Positions 25,397 through 38,122 of a stretch of 64,000 nt of DNA are shown here, piece after piece. The notes beneath the pieces are model-generated. The model worked only from the letters and a program-made list of their open reading frames with translations, did no database searches and was not told where the DNA came from. This DNA comes from Ceratorhiza oryzae-sativae. Taxonomy: Eukaryota; Basidiomycota; Agaricomycetes; Cantharellales; Ceratobasidiaceae. A program made the position numbers and the translations under genes. Positions within the stretch are counted from its first letter, which is position 1, and the number at the start of each line of letters is the position of its first letter. The DNA lies in contig JARWMV010000232.1 in assembly GCA_030998015.1 (NCBI GenBank), forward strand, positions 1,178,001 through 1,242,000, written 5' to 3'.

Positions 25397-26572
25397 TTGC
25401 TCCACTTTTGCTCCACCCTCTGCTCCTTGGACCGCTACACTTTGGATTCGCAAGTCATTCTTATTCCATACACCAAGCTTTTCCTTTTTGTAAAACTATT
25501 CGGATTGCAATTGCATAAACAAGTCCAGCGGGCCCTGGGTTTGCGGACGTTGAACACTGAAATCGAGTGTCTGGCATATCCGTCTAGGTTATGATGTAAT
25601 GCAATGCGACCCTGGCGGGGATAAGTGGTTATGTGCGACAGGACAGCTCCTGTCAACGGTGGTTCCAAACCTGAATAGACCGCTCAAGCGTTCAGCCCAT
25701 CCTATCCACTGCTTCTATTTCAGATCCCTTGCCCCGTAACAAAGCTACTTGTGGGTGTTAAAATAGCTCATGGATTATACGGTACTACTTGGTTTCGACC
25801 ATGCATACCTTAGCTACTAGTCGGTCGACCTGGTATATGCGCATGGGCGTTGGCACGTTCCCTTGCTTGGCACCCACCTCGCAAGGTTCAAGATACGCTT
25901 TATCCAAAGCATGTGAATCAATACCAAGCGGCCAACACCGTGGTTGAGCCGAGACATAATTACACATTTAGAGCATAAGGATACCTTGGAGACCGCAAGA
26001 TGAAACAAGAAAATAAGCTGTGTCATAGATAAATGCGAAACCGTCAGTACAATAATCTCTCAAGAACTCGCGTTGGAATGGAATCAAGAAGCGTGTAGTA
26101 AGGCCAACAGAAGCATACGTGACATATTTTGTAACAATAATACTCGCAGCTCAATCAAGGTCGGCGCCGATGATTACAGTCTCGTACGAGAATAATATAA
26201 CAACGGTATCTTACAACGCAGCTTACTGATTTAATGTAGAACGCCGTTGATAATACTATCACCACGCTAGCCAGCATTGGGATACGTTATTGTCAGGTAA
26301 CCCCAAATGTTTGGCCAGAATTTATGCCTCGGTAATCGCATGGGAGGCATGAATGTTCTCCTCAAACATGACGCTATGATCCCTGTTGGCACCCTAGCGC
26401 AGGTTAGCGTTGTCGCGTGCTTGTTGAGCAACGTCCTGTGTACATATCTTTGTCGAAGAGTGCTTGTTAGACATTATGGGCTTATCCAGCATGGTTGGGA
26501 ATAGTTTCTGTCTAAGCTGTAATATAATCGGTTTGGCTAATAGCATAGTTTGGCTCGTCAAGGGCGATATAG
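25397..26572. other. Intergenic, AT-richer, no gene supported
   Basis: Downstream of the MAPK gene. Several short plus- and minus-strand frames occur without motifs. A possible upstream exon of the relic at 26573 may lie around 26300-26560, but I could not fix one. Confidence 0.3.
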
Positions 26573-26945
26573 AACAATCTTACCACCGGTTTCGACGGGT
26601 GCTGCAGAATCACTCATGTTTATCACTAGCGCAATACTACGCATCGCGGGCATGGCTGGAGTATCTATAGCGATTGAAGATTCTGTTGAAAAGGATACAT
26701 TCACTTAATCCGCTAGTGGAAGTTCCTTTCAACCTTCGGTTTTTAGGGGACTGGCGGGTCGCGAAGCCGTGGTATTATCCAGCATTCAAGCTAGTGTTAG
26801 CTTCCTAAACGCCCAGAAGCAAATCCGAGTGACTCAATTGGCAGCTCTAAACTCTCAGGAACGGATTCTCCAAAGTTTGATGGGTGGTGAGTCCTTTAGG
26901 CGTGGATTGACGCCGCCTCGAACCCCCAGAATAGTCATAAGCTAG
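26573..26945 (+). pseudogene. Probable gene relic or unfinished gene model
   Basis: A protein-like frame follows an AG acceptor at 26571-26572: ILPPVSTGAAESLMFITSAI, then GMAGVSIAIEDSVEKDTFT. A TAA stop follows at about 26706-26708, and the same frame continues SASGSSFQPSVFRGLAGREA, IQASVSFLNAQKQIRVTQLA, ALNSQERILQSLMG and TPPRTPRIVIS to a TAG at 26943-26945. The reading has helix-forming heptad-like spacing and coherent composition on both sides of the internal stop, while no competing frame occurs on the minus strand. Upstream exons and an ATG were not found. It could be a decayed gene, a gene with an intron removing the stop, or a chance frame. Family unknown. Confidence 0.35.
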
Positions 26946-27562
26946 ATGGCGAACGCCTTTGCTAGCCTGGAGGTTGTTGCTGAAGTTGGCCCCAATATAA
27001 GTTGATGAGCCGAAATACAATGGAGTAGTTGAAAATATAGTTTGTTGGAAGGTTGGGCGGTCATCTGTGCCTTAAGTACTCGTCGAAGCTTTATGAAGCG
27101 GACTGGTCTGCATGTATGGAGTAAGGGGAATTGAGCCAGAAAACGGGGGGTGTCATTAGGATTGATTTATTCATAAGGGACGGGTTGTGCTACCAACTAG
27201 AGATGGAATAAGTGATTTGGCAGTGGGAACAGAGGGCGCGGTCAAAGCTCTGGATCTGAAATGACGTTGGCAAGGAGCACATTGAACAATACTGCGCCGT
27301 TTTCATATGGGCATATTCATGAGCCTATGGTGAGCTTGGATTTAATAGGGTCCTTGAATCCCGACAGTGGGATTCCCACATAAAAACGTCACAATTGGTG
27401 ACTTTTCAGAATCAGAGGTTTTAGATCAAGGGGTTTCACTGTCCTTTTCAGTTTTGCACTTCGGCGCTTAGTACTGAGGAGCGGTATCACGTGGGAGGGT
27501 CCAACGCGTTAATGGCCACACAGGTTTCTGCTGCCCACCACTAGCACCCGACATCGACGGTC
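26946..27562. promoter_or_regulatory. Upstream region of the TFIIE-alpha gene
   Basis: A 617-bp stretch without a coding signal, presumably containing the promoter of the next gene. No motif could be assigned. Confidence 0.3.
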
Positions 27563-29293
27563 ATGGCTCCTCAAACACAGTCAGTCGAGACGGCTAGACA
27601 ACTTGCAACGTTAGTACAATATGTTTCGCGAGCTTTCTACGAACCCCGATTCGTTGTAGTGATGGACCAACTGGCCCGGCTGCCCGTGTATGTTTGTCCC
27701 TTTAAGTGCCGTTTTATGGCCACGAACTTACAATGGCATGTAAAATAGTATTAAGGAAGAGGAACTCGCTGGCCGCGTCGGTGTGACACTGAAAGAGCTG
27801 AATAAAGTCACAGCACGTTTGGTGAATGACAAGCTTATCAAAGTGTGAGCACTGTCAGTGACCGTTCAAGAAACAACAACCAAATTTATTTAATCTAGCT
27901 ACCGACAAAACGAGCTCAAATCTGAGCGTGCGCAGCGAGCTGTGCCTCGCTCCTATTACTGGATCGATTATCAAAGCTTTTGCAATGTGGTCAAGTGGCG
28001 GATATCGGCTATGCGGCGTAGCATTGACCAGAATCTGCGAAACGTGAGTTCGTAAACCCAATCCTTGTCTTCATTCTTAGAGCCTTCAATCATACAGGAA
28101 ATCGATAATAAAGGCTTCATTTGTACTCAGTGTCAATACAGCTTTGAGCCACTTGATGTCAGTCGAGTCATGCCAGATTTCAAGTGCGACATATGTGGAG
28201 CCGCAGTTACAGAAAACGAGAATGCTGAGAATGTGCTTGGAGGAAAAGACCGTATGCAAAGGTTCAACACTCAAACCGCACACATTGTGGATGCTCTGCG
28301 GAAAGTCGAATCCGTAGTTCTTACTCCGTGTGTTCTCCAAATGTCGGCCATGTCTTGCGTTAACCCAGCTTTATGGTTAGGTTTGACGTTGGCGAATGGG
28401 TGCGCAAGAATATCTCCACTGCCGCACCGGACGGCACCCCTGTCGACGACGGGCTACAGATTGCTGGCGCCAATGGCACTGGGAAGGCTCAGTTGACCAA
28501 AGTCAGCGTCATTATGGAGGATGACAAGACCGATGAGGTCTTGCGTCGTGAACGGGAAAAGAAGGCAGACGCAAAGCGGTGGGTGTCGATTGGGTCAAAA
28601 CTATTCTTCCTAGGTCTCACCGATCCTACCTAGCCAACAAAACGCCCTCCCTGAATGGCATCTGCAGAGCACTGTATCTGGCCACCTTACCACCCTGGGT
28701 TTGAAAAACGAGGCTCAGAACGCACAGTACGCGTTAGCGATTGCTGATCAGACTCCCCTCGACAAGAAACCATTTGCTCAAGGGGAAAGTGAGTGGCCGC
28801 CCTAGATATGCTAATTGACTCTCATGATGATACTTTCTAGTTGATTTGGATGCCTACTATTCGTCCCTAAATAACCAGGAAGACTCGGGTTCAGACGCAT
28901 CCACTCCAATTTCAAATTCCCAGTCGTCGTTTTTGGGGAAGCGCGAGAGGGAGGAGGTAACCATTACCGAGGACGAGCCGAGGGCATCCAAACACCAGAA
29001 GACCAATGACTCTGGGCCAGAAGACGATGCAACAAACCCGATCGTTTACGGTTCGTACATATCTCCTTTGGCAGACAAAGTTCCATGAATACTAATTTAC
29101 TCGACTTCACAGTTGCTGGGAGCCCAAGCGGTTCCTGGATATAACGGATGAGGAGCATGAAAAGATGACACCCGAAGAATACGAAGCATATGCGGAGTTG
29201 ATGGTACGGCTGTCTTGAAGTTTTACTTACCCGTTTGGAACCAGTACCTCCTCTGTTTTCCTGTAGGTTAGGCGTGTTTTTGTAATTCTATAG
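27563..29293 (+). CDS. TFA1: Transcription initiation factor IIE subunit alpha
   Basis: A general RNA polymerase II factor that recruits TFIIH and helps promoter opening. Start ATG 27563 (MAPQTQSVETARQLATLVQY). A winged-helix domain (RFVVVMDQLARLPVIKEEEL; GRVGVTLKELNKVTARLVND; VPRSYYWIDYQSF) is followed by the zinc ribbon C-x2-C ... C-x2-C (FICTQCQYSFEPLD ... FKCDICGAAV), then a long acidic region and the late conserved SCWEPKRFLDITDEEHEKM and TPEEYEAYAELM. The latter is restored by using a GTACAT donor near 29055. The last junction is ambiguous: a final short exon gives the stop at 29291-29293, or read-through stops at 29216-29218. Introns are regular and no frame break is seen. Confidence 0.88.
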
Positions 29294-30049
29294 CTATTAG
29301 CCACTTCATAAAATACTATATATACTATTGGATCGAGCCATTTGTGATATGCGATAACCACGTGCCTCAGTGTTCTTGGCTTTGAACTCTCCCACTATCG
29401 TCTAAAAATGAACACACCTCAATCGATGGTACAAAACATAGCAAGATGCGGAATTATATCACTGACCTGATCCGTAGGCAATTGGATGGGGATCGCTCTT
29501 GTTTGCTGGGGGAATATCAGTGAGTGTAACACACTACCAAAGGTTTTTAGCTTAGTTTACATATCGGAGCTAGTTCTACTACGCCAAAAAGGTTCGCGAC
29601 GGTCAGAGCGACGTTTTTGCAAGAATAATTAACAGATGTGCTAGGAGATAGATGCTCGGCGAAAGATGCAACGGGATCGTGGCCAAAGGCCAACCGAAAT
29701 CAAAGAATGTATGCCGTTATTTATTTCACTCGTAAGATTGCTTGTTTGGAGTCTCCCGACTGACACCGATGCTACATAGGGCACCAAAGGATAGAAGAGC
29801 CAATTGATACAAGGCAATCCCCCGAGAATGCAAGTTCGAGGACTTAGGCGGCTAAACTGTTTGGCCACTCCTTGCTATCCCACACCACGTCCAAACAGAC
29901 GAAATTATACTAACAATATTACTGCATATTTACACTACTTTTTGCTTGGCTTTCCGCTTCAGGAGAGCACATCCGCTAATGCTCTCCTCTCCGGTAATCT
30001 GTTCGACTTCATTCGAGATTGATCTATCAAGTACTGCAAAGTGTTCGTA
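29294..30049. other. Convergent 3' intergenic region
   Basis: About 750 bp between the converging TFIIE-alpha and PWP2 genes. It is AT-rich, with only small motif-free frames. Nothing further is seen. Confidence 0.35.
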
Positions 30050-32938
30050 TTATCCTGGCATCTGGGTTAATTGAGTCAGTGGATGTCTGGGGGTATTGCA
30101 GGAGTAATGAACCCACATCCGGGAGACTGTTTGCTGGAAATCCAACATACTCTTCTGCAAAAGGCGGAAGATACTCGCATACTCGGATTGGCGCTCTCGG
30201 AGGAATCGACCTTGCGCCGTGAGAAGTGAATTAATCCAAAGCAGATCAAATTCCATATGTGGTGTACTTTCTGCATGTTCACTAGGAACTGGAGCAGAGC
30301 TGGGAGGTATACACTCGGAACCCGGCGAGCGATCAGGGGTATGTCGCTCGTAGGAATGGATTCGAACACTTTTCGTAATAAGGCCTTTTCGTTCATGCGG
30401 AAAGACATAACGAGAGCCTTCATATAATCTTTCTCCGCCAGTACCTGGAGTGTTGACTGCGGTGTGATATCGAGATCGATGTCGAAGGGGTCAAAGGCAG
30501 CGGTATCATCGATTGAATAAATCAACAGCCCCTCGGTTGATGCGGCAGCCCACGAACGGCCAGTTGGGGAAAATCGCACGCATTTTGTCCTCGCTTCTTG
30601 CCGTGTCCGTCGTTTGGATAGGTCACCGCGCTGAGCGCCAGGCATTGAGCGATCTATTCGGTCCTCGAGCTCGCTCTCGTCGCCCTGATTATCTATAAGC
30701 TCCTCTGGTCCGGCAGATGTTAGCTTTCTGCTGTCCAAGAATTCCTGGATTCCGTCAAAGGACAGGTTCTCCGAGATTTGGAATTTCTTAACCATAACTC
30801 CTTCCCTTGCGTCGTACATGACAACGTATTTGCTGTTGCCTCCAGCAATCACGCAGGTACCATCTGCAGTATATGCGATGCTGTTGAAGCACTTGCCCGA
30901 AGACGAATTGGCTGAGGTCATTCGATCGCCTGCCTTCCTACCCCCAGCAATATCCCTGCGTGCTTCGATTACGTTGGTCTGTTTCCCTTCTGATACGTCC
31001 CAAAGCATAACCTGTCCGTCAAGGCTGGTTGCTGCAAGCTCCCGTCCATCTGGCCTAAATGCAAGGGCCAATACCTCTGAGCTCAACTGGAAGGGTTCAA
31101 CAGAGCGAGATCGACCAAAAACGCTCCACAGTCGTATTGACTTGTCCCAAGAGGCACTAGCTAACTGGCTTCCGGTCGGCGAAAACGCCAACGCACTAAC
31201 CGGGCCTTCGTGCCCACTGAGTACGTCAAGCAGTTTCCCAGTCTGGACAGACCACATAAAGACTTCGAAGGAATCTAGAGATCCAGCAGCTACAACCTCG
31301 CCGCTCTCGTCAACAGCCAAGCTTGAAAATTGGACGGGTGACGGAGATGTGAACGTCCTGAAATTCCGATATCGAACAAGATCGTAGGCCCGAACGGTAC
31401 CGTCTAGGGATGCCGTAAAGAGTACCTGGCCTTGTTTCGCAAATTCGACGGTCGATACAGCAGACATATGCTCTGTGAAGGTGACAAAGCAAAACCCAGA
31501 TCTGGTGTTCCAAACCTTGACCTTGCCATCGTCTCCTCCGGTAGCAATGTTTTGGCCATCCTGAGAAAAAGACAAGGTGTTCATGTCGAAATAGTGACCC
31601 TGCTGTTTGAGGACGTAGGATTCGGACTGCCATTCCCAGACAAGGAGCTGCCCTAGTTTTTTCGCGCCAAAAGCCAGCCATTCACCGCTAGGATTGATGG
31701 CAACTGAAGAGATGCGTTCTTGGGATATGCTAAGAGTGTGTATGTTCGTGAAGCTTGGCATTTCCCAGAAGCCGAAGAAACCAGTTGAAAACCCAACGAT
31801 GAGGAAGCTCAGGCGTTCGTGGAACGCCGAACAAACAACTTTGGTGTTGGCTTGGTTAAAGTAATTGCGTTCGCTAATCCCCCACCTCGTTCGGGCAATT
31901 TCATTCGATGGAGACGCGGTAGATTCAGGTACTTCTGGCTGATCACTTTCGTCCTCTTCTGTAGACGGCTTTGCTCTCCAGGTGAAGACTGCACCATCTC
32001 GACTGACTGTGTAAATCTAGGCATTAAGTGAGCATCCGAATAGCGCAGAAAATATACGGAATGCTCACAGTGCGATGATCCTCTGAAAAATAGGCATTGA
32101 CTACTACATCACGATGTCCAGCAAAAGTTTTCGGGCGAAACCTTCAATTGGCTCAAGCGAGAACAATCGAGCCGTCATATCTTGAGAGGTGGTAAGGAAA
32201 AACCTGCAGAAGTCAGACCAGGTCGCCACGCAAAAAGGATGGATAAACATACTTGGAGTCTTTTGACCATTCAATGTTAATGACCTCATCATGGTGTCCA
32301 GTGTAGGTCCGATGCAAAATAAAGGGAGCGAACTCTCGCAGCAGATGGTTTGGAGTTTTCCAAACTTGTACATGGGAATCGTGTGTGACGGCTATGAATC
32401 TTGGTTGTGTCAACAACAAGGTGTGATGTTTTGGGAGTTTACACACTTCGAATCGGGAGAAAATTTGATGGCTCGAACAGGCTTCTTGAAGTTAAAGTGA
32501 TGGAGGACAATTCCCGTACGGAAGTTTACGAGCAACGCACGACCGTCTTGCAGAGATTTTAGGACAGAATTTACAGGTCCTACACCCCTCTCACCTTCGT
32601 CCGCCGAAATCAATAGATTCGAGTTTGGGCTTAGCGCAATGACAGCAATATTTTTCCGGTTCTCAAACGCTAGCGTCCTCGACTTATTACTTTAATTGAT
32701 TGAGTCAGTATACAAAAATCGAGTCGTGTTGGGGCCAATTCGCTTACTTGATTAAATCAAAAATGGTTATCCTGTTCCCCACAGGGCTTAAAATGCTATT
32801 CCCATCTGATGTGAACAAAAGATTTCCTTGGCGGTACACCGTGCCGCACAAGTTTGAGAACTGGAACATCACTAGTAAGTTGCGTGGTCAACACCAGCGC
32901 AATTGAGCCCAAAAGCTTACTCTAAAATTCCCGGTCAT
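30050..32938 (-). CDS. PWP2: Periodic tryptophan protein 2, U3 snoRNP/UTP-B WD40 protein
   Basis: A nucleolar SSU-processome scaffold needed for 18S rRNA processing. The first exon is only 18 nt (32938-32921, MTGNFR) and splices to FSNLCGTVYRQGNLLFTSDG, matching the family's N-terminus. Repeated WD40 units follow, for example ATGGDDGKVKVWNTRSGFC, GHEGPVSALAFSPTGSQLAS and SASWDKSIRLWSVFG, then a linker and the C-terminal Utp12-like helical domain (MKALVMSFRMNEKALLRKVF; VPSVYLPALLQFL). The frame then breaks at about 30281: one added base gives HAESTPHMEFDLLWINSLLT and on to the stop at 30052-30050, whereas the literal frame ends at 30076. It is divergent from SDHAF2, with 167 bp between start codons. 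Confidence 0.93.
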
Positions 32939-33105
32939 GGTCGAGAAAACAAGGTTTAAGATCTCAAATAAACAAAAACTTCATGATGCGATAATTTAAT
33001 TTCCAATTTCATCGAGTGACGGTTAACCTTAACCACGATCATCACTGAGACGATTGCTGGCGGCTGGGTCTAGATTCGACTTCTCCAGACTCTGTAACTT
33101 TATCC

Positions 33106-33683
33106 ATGCAACGAAATATTTTCCATCGTTTGACCAGGGCATGTCTTCGGCCAGCCATTCAATTACGTGTTCCAAACCGATTCAAGTCGTCGGGACCTTC
33201 ATTCGCGGATGACCCCTATCCTCTACCACTCTCTCGAGACATACTCGAGGGTGATTCTGATCTGGACACTTCCTTGCTACCACCGCCGATCTCTCGTCCG
33301 AACGAATCGCTATCTACATTACGAGCACGTCTCGTATACCAGACTCGAAAGCGTGGTACCCTCGAGTCCGATCTGCTGTTAAGCACGTTTGCGAAGGAAC
33401 GCCTCCCGACCATGACCGAGGCAGAATTACGCGAATTTGACAAAGTGAGCACCCAAAGATGACCAGCGAGCGTTTGTCAGCTCAAAAGTTCGCCTCGTAG
33501 CTCCTCGACGAACCAGACTGGGATATCTACTACTGGGCCATCAACAAGCGACCACCCCCAGAGCGCTGGGCAAATACATCTCTCCTGGACAAGCTACGCA
33601 CGCATGCCAAGAACGAGGGGAAGGATGTACGCACCATGCCTGCACTTGATGAATGGTCCACCTCCCTTTCTGCCTCGCGCTGA
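33106..33683 (+). CDS. SDH5: Succinate dehydrogenase assembly factor 2, mitochondrial
   Basis: The protein promotes FAD attachment to the flavoprotein subunit of complex II in the mitochondrial matrix. Start ATG 33106 with a basic, Arg-rich presequence-like N-terminus ([20 protein letters not shown]). The family core follows: [40 protein letters not shown], an intron of about 53 nt after GACAAA near 33444, then [20 protein letters not shown] and [20 protein letters not shown]. The stop is at 33681-33683. The total of about 170 residues is normal for the family. A divergent promoter of 167 bp is shared with PWP2. Confidence 0.93.
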
Positions 33684-33919
33684 TTGATCAGCCTCGTCCA
33701 GAGGCCAATGAAATAGTAGTCAAATCGGTTGCTCGGGTAGGGTACACTGTATGACTCAGGTTTAGGGTGTGATTGCCTTGGAGGGCACAGCATAGAGTGT
33801 CAAATATATCTTGCTACCAGAACTACTGTAAAGAACTATAAAGAAAACATCCAAGGTAATCGTCATAAATCATACAGAAGAAAAAACTCTATAGCGTGAA
33901 CTAAAGCCAATATTACCAA

Positions 33920-35396
33920 CTACTGCTCATCCTGCGAAGACCCATCGCTCAGCGGCTCGGACCTCTTCCATCTGGTCAAGCGCGAGTCATATCGATTCAG
34001 AAGCAATCGCTCGACCCAGCCACCAACTGGGAAGGACTTTTCCCACTGGTTGTGCAAATGTACCGAGAACACGTTGCCCAACGCGGTGTCGAGTTCACCA
34101 CCTTCGGCCAAGCCTGTCTTATCGCCCCCGTTCTGCCTTCCTTCGCCCCACTGCTTCGGGTCCTTCTTGAACGGGTCTGGTAGCCGGTTGTCGAGCCGGC
34201 AACTGCGCCCGTCCGAGAAACAGAAAGGCAGGATTTTGAACGGCTGGATTCCTTCATGAACGAGACGGCGCCACATCTTGAGGTATAACGAAGAGCCCCA
34301 ATCCGTGGTGCCTGGACGAGGTGGAGGGGAGGAGCTAATGATATGAAATGCCTCGCAGAGGTATGGCGAATGTTTGTAAAAGTGCATCAGTGCACCGTTA
34401 AGGGGCGTGTATTTCTTGTCTGAAGTCGGGGTGTAAGTGTGCCGCAAATGCAAGCCTAATCTAACACGTACCATAACAGTCCCATTGCGTCACAAATTCA
34501 TGTTCCAACAACGGGGATAGGTCCCTCGTAAGTAATGAATCCATATCAATCCACACTCCACCTTCCGCCCAGGTGACTAGCAAACGAATCAAGTCACCGT
34601 CGATCCAGGCTCGTCCGTCCTTCTGGTGGAGCAATGGTGAGCCTTCAAGCATTGTCCCTTTTGCAAGCAGATCAACGTCAACTTGTCGGACCTGGAAAAC
34701 CGTGCTGGGGTACCTCGAGGTGAATTGCATCACGAACTTGTTAGAGCGCAAATCCCCATTTGACCAGAGTATAAGCGTTGAGTGTGCTAGGTCTTGGGTG
34801 GCGAAAAAGGATTTCAGCATCCAAGATTGCCGTTCCTCAAATGGTTTTAGGTCTTTCCGCCAGTAGGTGTGGAAGAAAGTGTGATGCCTGGGCTCTCGCG
34901 TGGACGATGTGTCCTTGCCGATTGTACCGGCGAAATCGTAGCAATCCATGCCAAACCGTAATGGGATCCCCGCTTGGATTTCCCATCTTTTTCGCCTATC
35001 GAGCGCCCATGATGCGTTGTAGCCCGAACGTGCTAGGTTCTCCGGTCGAAAACAGCCCGCCAAGGGCTCTAGCTTCAAAACCTCGTCTCTGATCCAGCTT
35101 CGTCGGAATAGCGCTATTTCAACGTGCGGTTCCCACAACAGCCAGGACAGGAGTATACATAGCGCTACCAAACCTCCTGCCCATTTAGTAAATGAAACCC
35201 AAGTTCTTGGTCGCCGGGGGAGATTGAAGTGGATGCGTCTCCGTCTCTTGGACGGACCAGCAGCACGATATGCTGCAGAGTCAGGAGATTCAGAGCGTCG
35301 GTAGGTCGCTTGTGGATGTAGATGAGAATGGCCGTTGCCTGCGTGATTTGGATCGTAGAGTGGGAGCCTAACAGAGCCAGCACGAGGTCGTTGCAT
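33920..35396 (-). CDS. Type II membrane glycosyltransferase with DXD motif (GT32-like)
   Basis: Two exons. The first, from ATG 35396 (MQRPRAGSVRLPLYDPNHAG), has a basic Arg-rich cytosolic tail (SKRRRRIHFNLPRRPRTWVS), a single transmembrane helix (GLVALCILLSWLLW), then a lumenal region with THSTLI-type strands, LLVTWAEGGVWIDMDSLLT (DXD nucleotide-sugar site) and RDLSPLLEHEFVTQWDCY. After a GTACGT...TTCAG intron the second exon continues KKYTPLNGALMHFYKHSPYL to ...SSQDEQ at 33920. The topology and DXD context fit the glycosyltransferase sugar-binding (DXD) families such as GT32 or alpha-1,4-glycosyltransferases acting in the Golgi. Donor and acceptor are unknown. The frame is open upstream of 35396 without an ATG, so a further 5' exon is possible. 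Confidence 0.8.
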
Positions 35397-36127
35397 AGTC
35401 TGGACAGTTGGTATTGACGCTTCCTGCAGTTGATTTTCCGCTTGCACGGACGAAAATAGCCCGCTGGAACGCTGCCAATATCAGCTTGAGCACTTGGGCC
35501 TCAAAAATATACCAATTAAATTTACTTAGCGATAGTGGCTAATCTCTCCTGAACGCCAAGCAGTTATTGCCAGCAGACAAAACCTATACACAGCTCCGTA
35601 CTCGTGGACCGAGCAGAAACCACGTGGAACCCTACAAACCCAATCCAGAGGCAGTGTCCCGAAAACAAGAGTTAAATTTGCGTCGCAATGAACATAAGCA
35701 AGTAGAATTATGAGCGCGATGCGAAAAGAGATGGAGATCGACGTCGAATCCAGGAGACTTGAGCGCGTCCGCGTCGGCGCTTGATCAAATCTCGCTTACC
35801 CAAGGATGCCCCAAATCGCTCACACATAAAACGCCGAGCAACAAGAATCACAAATTGTAGTACTAGTACGTCCAGCGGCGACACGCGAATGTGAAAGAAA
35901 AAAGGGGTGGGGGGGCTCGAGAAGAACCGACGTAAAGAAGAGAAAGATAATAGCGTTAGGCCCAAATAGCACGATCAAAAATACAGGAGTATAAATGCAG
36001 CAAATGAAACCCACAATTCGCATAGTCACCACAAAACATACCGTAAAACGATCCACAAATCCTGTCGCAAACAACGAGTGCTACGCCCTCCTCCTCTTCC
36101 AGTCTCATCCCTCTCAGCAATCTCAAC
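35397..36127. other. Intergenic: glycosyltransferase promoter and DHH1 3' end
   Basis: About 730 bp. The stretch near 35900-35990 is T-rich on the minus strand. Only motif-free short frames are seen. Confidence 0.35.
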
Positions 36128-37915
36128 TCATCGCTGTGGGCCAGCACCACGCCCAGCAGGGCCTCCTCGACTGCCCTGATGGGCGGCTCCGCCCCGGGCT
36201 GACCCACTACGCCCTTGAGGCGGTCCGCCATTGCGCGGTTGCTGTACAGCTTGTTGTGCGGCAGGGTTAGGCGTAGACTGGCCGTTGGTACCTGTTATCA
36301 AGATATTAGCCGGGGATGGGAAGAAATATAATGCCAATCACCTGGGGCGGAGCCATTTCTGTTTGCGGGCTTTTGTCCAGCGGGTTCGTCGATAGCACTA
36401 GGGGCTACATAAAGGCTCTTATTGATCTCAGCAGGTATGGGCTGAATCTCTGTGCCCAATTCCTGCTCGATGCGATACAGGTTGAACCGATCCTCATACG
36501 TTATGAGGTTAATCGCTAATCCGAGATGACCAAAACGACCTGAACGACCGATACGATGCAGATACGTCTCCGAATGTTTGGGGAAATCAAAGTTGATAAC
36601 CACATTAACAGCTTGAATATCAATGCCTCGAGTTAAGAGATCTGAAATGGTGGATAAATAGACGCTGAAAGGTGGACTCGGGTGTCGTACCTGAACAGAC
36701 TAGGTTGCGACAAACGCCATTACGGAAGTCATGGAAAACGCGGTTACGGGCTGACTGAATCATTTTTGCATGCGAGTAAAAGCACGAGTATCCAAGTTCG
36801 GTTATCTTCTTAGCCAACAGCTCGACACGGTTCGTCGAGTTACAAAAGATAATCGACTGGTTGATTTGCAACTACAATCATAGCGTTCAGTGACAGGTGG
36901 GCGGTTAGACTCTTCGTTTACATACCTTTGCAAACAATGTATTTAGGCAATGAACCTTCTGGCGTTCTTCGACGAACGCATAGTACTGCGTCACGCCGCG
37001 AAGCGTGAGCTCGTCCATGAGATTGATCTCATGTGGATCCTTCATGTGTTTGTCCTAGATGTGCAGCATTCAAGCTCGTGTAGCATATATCCTAGAGAAA
37101 TGTTTAAACCCCACCTTGAACTGTTTGACAATCATTGGGAAGGTTGCGCTAAACAGCATAACCTGTCTATCAGCTGGGACAAACGACAATAGCTGTTCCA
37201 TCACAGGCGTGAATTCAGGGGACAAAAGCTTATCCGCTTCATCCATGACGAATACCCGACAAGACGACAAATCCGCAACCTGTTTTCCTGCGAGATCTAG
37301 AATACGACCCGGCGTTCCAACCAAAACATGGACGGCATCCGAGAGACGAATAATATCATCCTTGAGCGTTGTTCCACCAGTGGTGACCATGACGTTGATG
37401 CCCATATGCTTGCCCAAGTTTTTGCACACTTGCGCTGTCTGGAGTGCGAGCTCTCGAGTAGGAGTTAGGAGCATCGCTTGGATCTTAGGTTTGGAAGGGT
37501 CGACTTGTTGCAAAGATGGGATGGTGAACGCGGCAGTCTTGCCGGTGCCGTTCTTCGCACGGGCAAGTATGTCTCGCTTGGTAAGAGCAACGGGGATAGC
37601 TTCTTCTTGGATGGGAGAAGGGCGCTCAAAGCCAGCTTCAAATATGCCCATCAATAATTCGCGTCGCAGACCCATGTCTTCGAATTCAAGGCCTTTCGTA
37701 GCAGTAACATCCTATATATGAGTCGTCAGACCAGTTCAAAAACACCCAGGGCACAAGACGCGTACTTCTGTTTGAGGACGATCATCTTTAGGCGGAGCGC
37801 GTAGCCCAGCTTTCCAATCGCCATTGGCGCTAATTCGGTTGGTATGAATGAGGTGTAAATGACATTGAACGGGCTATCTGACTTACGTTGACGGAGTATT
37901 TGCGGTGGATGCCAT
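36128..37915 (-). CDS. DHH1: DEAD-box RNA helicase Dhh1/DDX6, P-body decapping activator
   Basis: A cytoplasmic helicase that represses translation and promotes mRNA decapping. The first exon is tiny (ATG 37915, MASTANTPS), spliced through GTAAGT/ATTAG to [20 protein letters not shown] and then [20 protein letters not shown]. Core motifs: Q motif [30 protein letters not shown], Ia [11 protein letters not shown], Ib [31 protein letters not shown], then [40 protein letters not shown] and [15 protein letters not shown]. The short Gln/Gly/Arg-rich C-terminus ends AGRGAGPQR at 36128. All inspected junctions keep frame. Length is about 500 residues, typical for Dhh1. Confidence 0.95.
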
Positions 37916-38122
37916 AGATATCTAAGGTTTATTTTATACGGCAATAGATGGAGGTATTCGCGTAAATATGGTGGGGAAGGAGTTTGTATAGTACCGTTTG
38001 TGATAGGGGGATGAATTGAGGCGGTGGTACTGGTAGGGTGGGTGGAAAGAATTCGGATACAGCAACAATTTGCCGCTCAGTTTGATTTGTAGCAAAGATA
38101 TTTAATAATAGGGCAGGGCGGT

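Noticed and set aside
26880..26930. Possible tRNA because of a GGTTCGA-like sequence on the minus strand
   Set aside because: No acceptor stem or anticodon arm can be paired around it.
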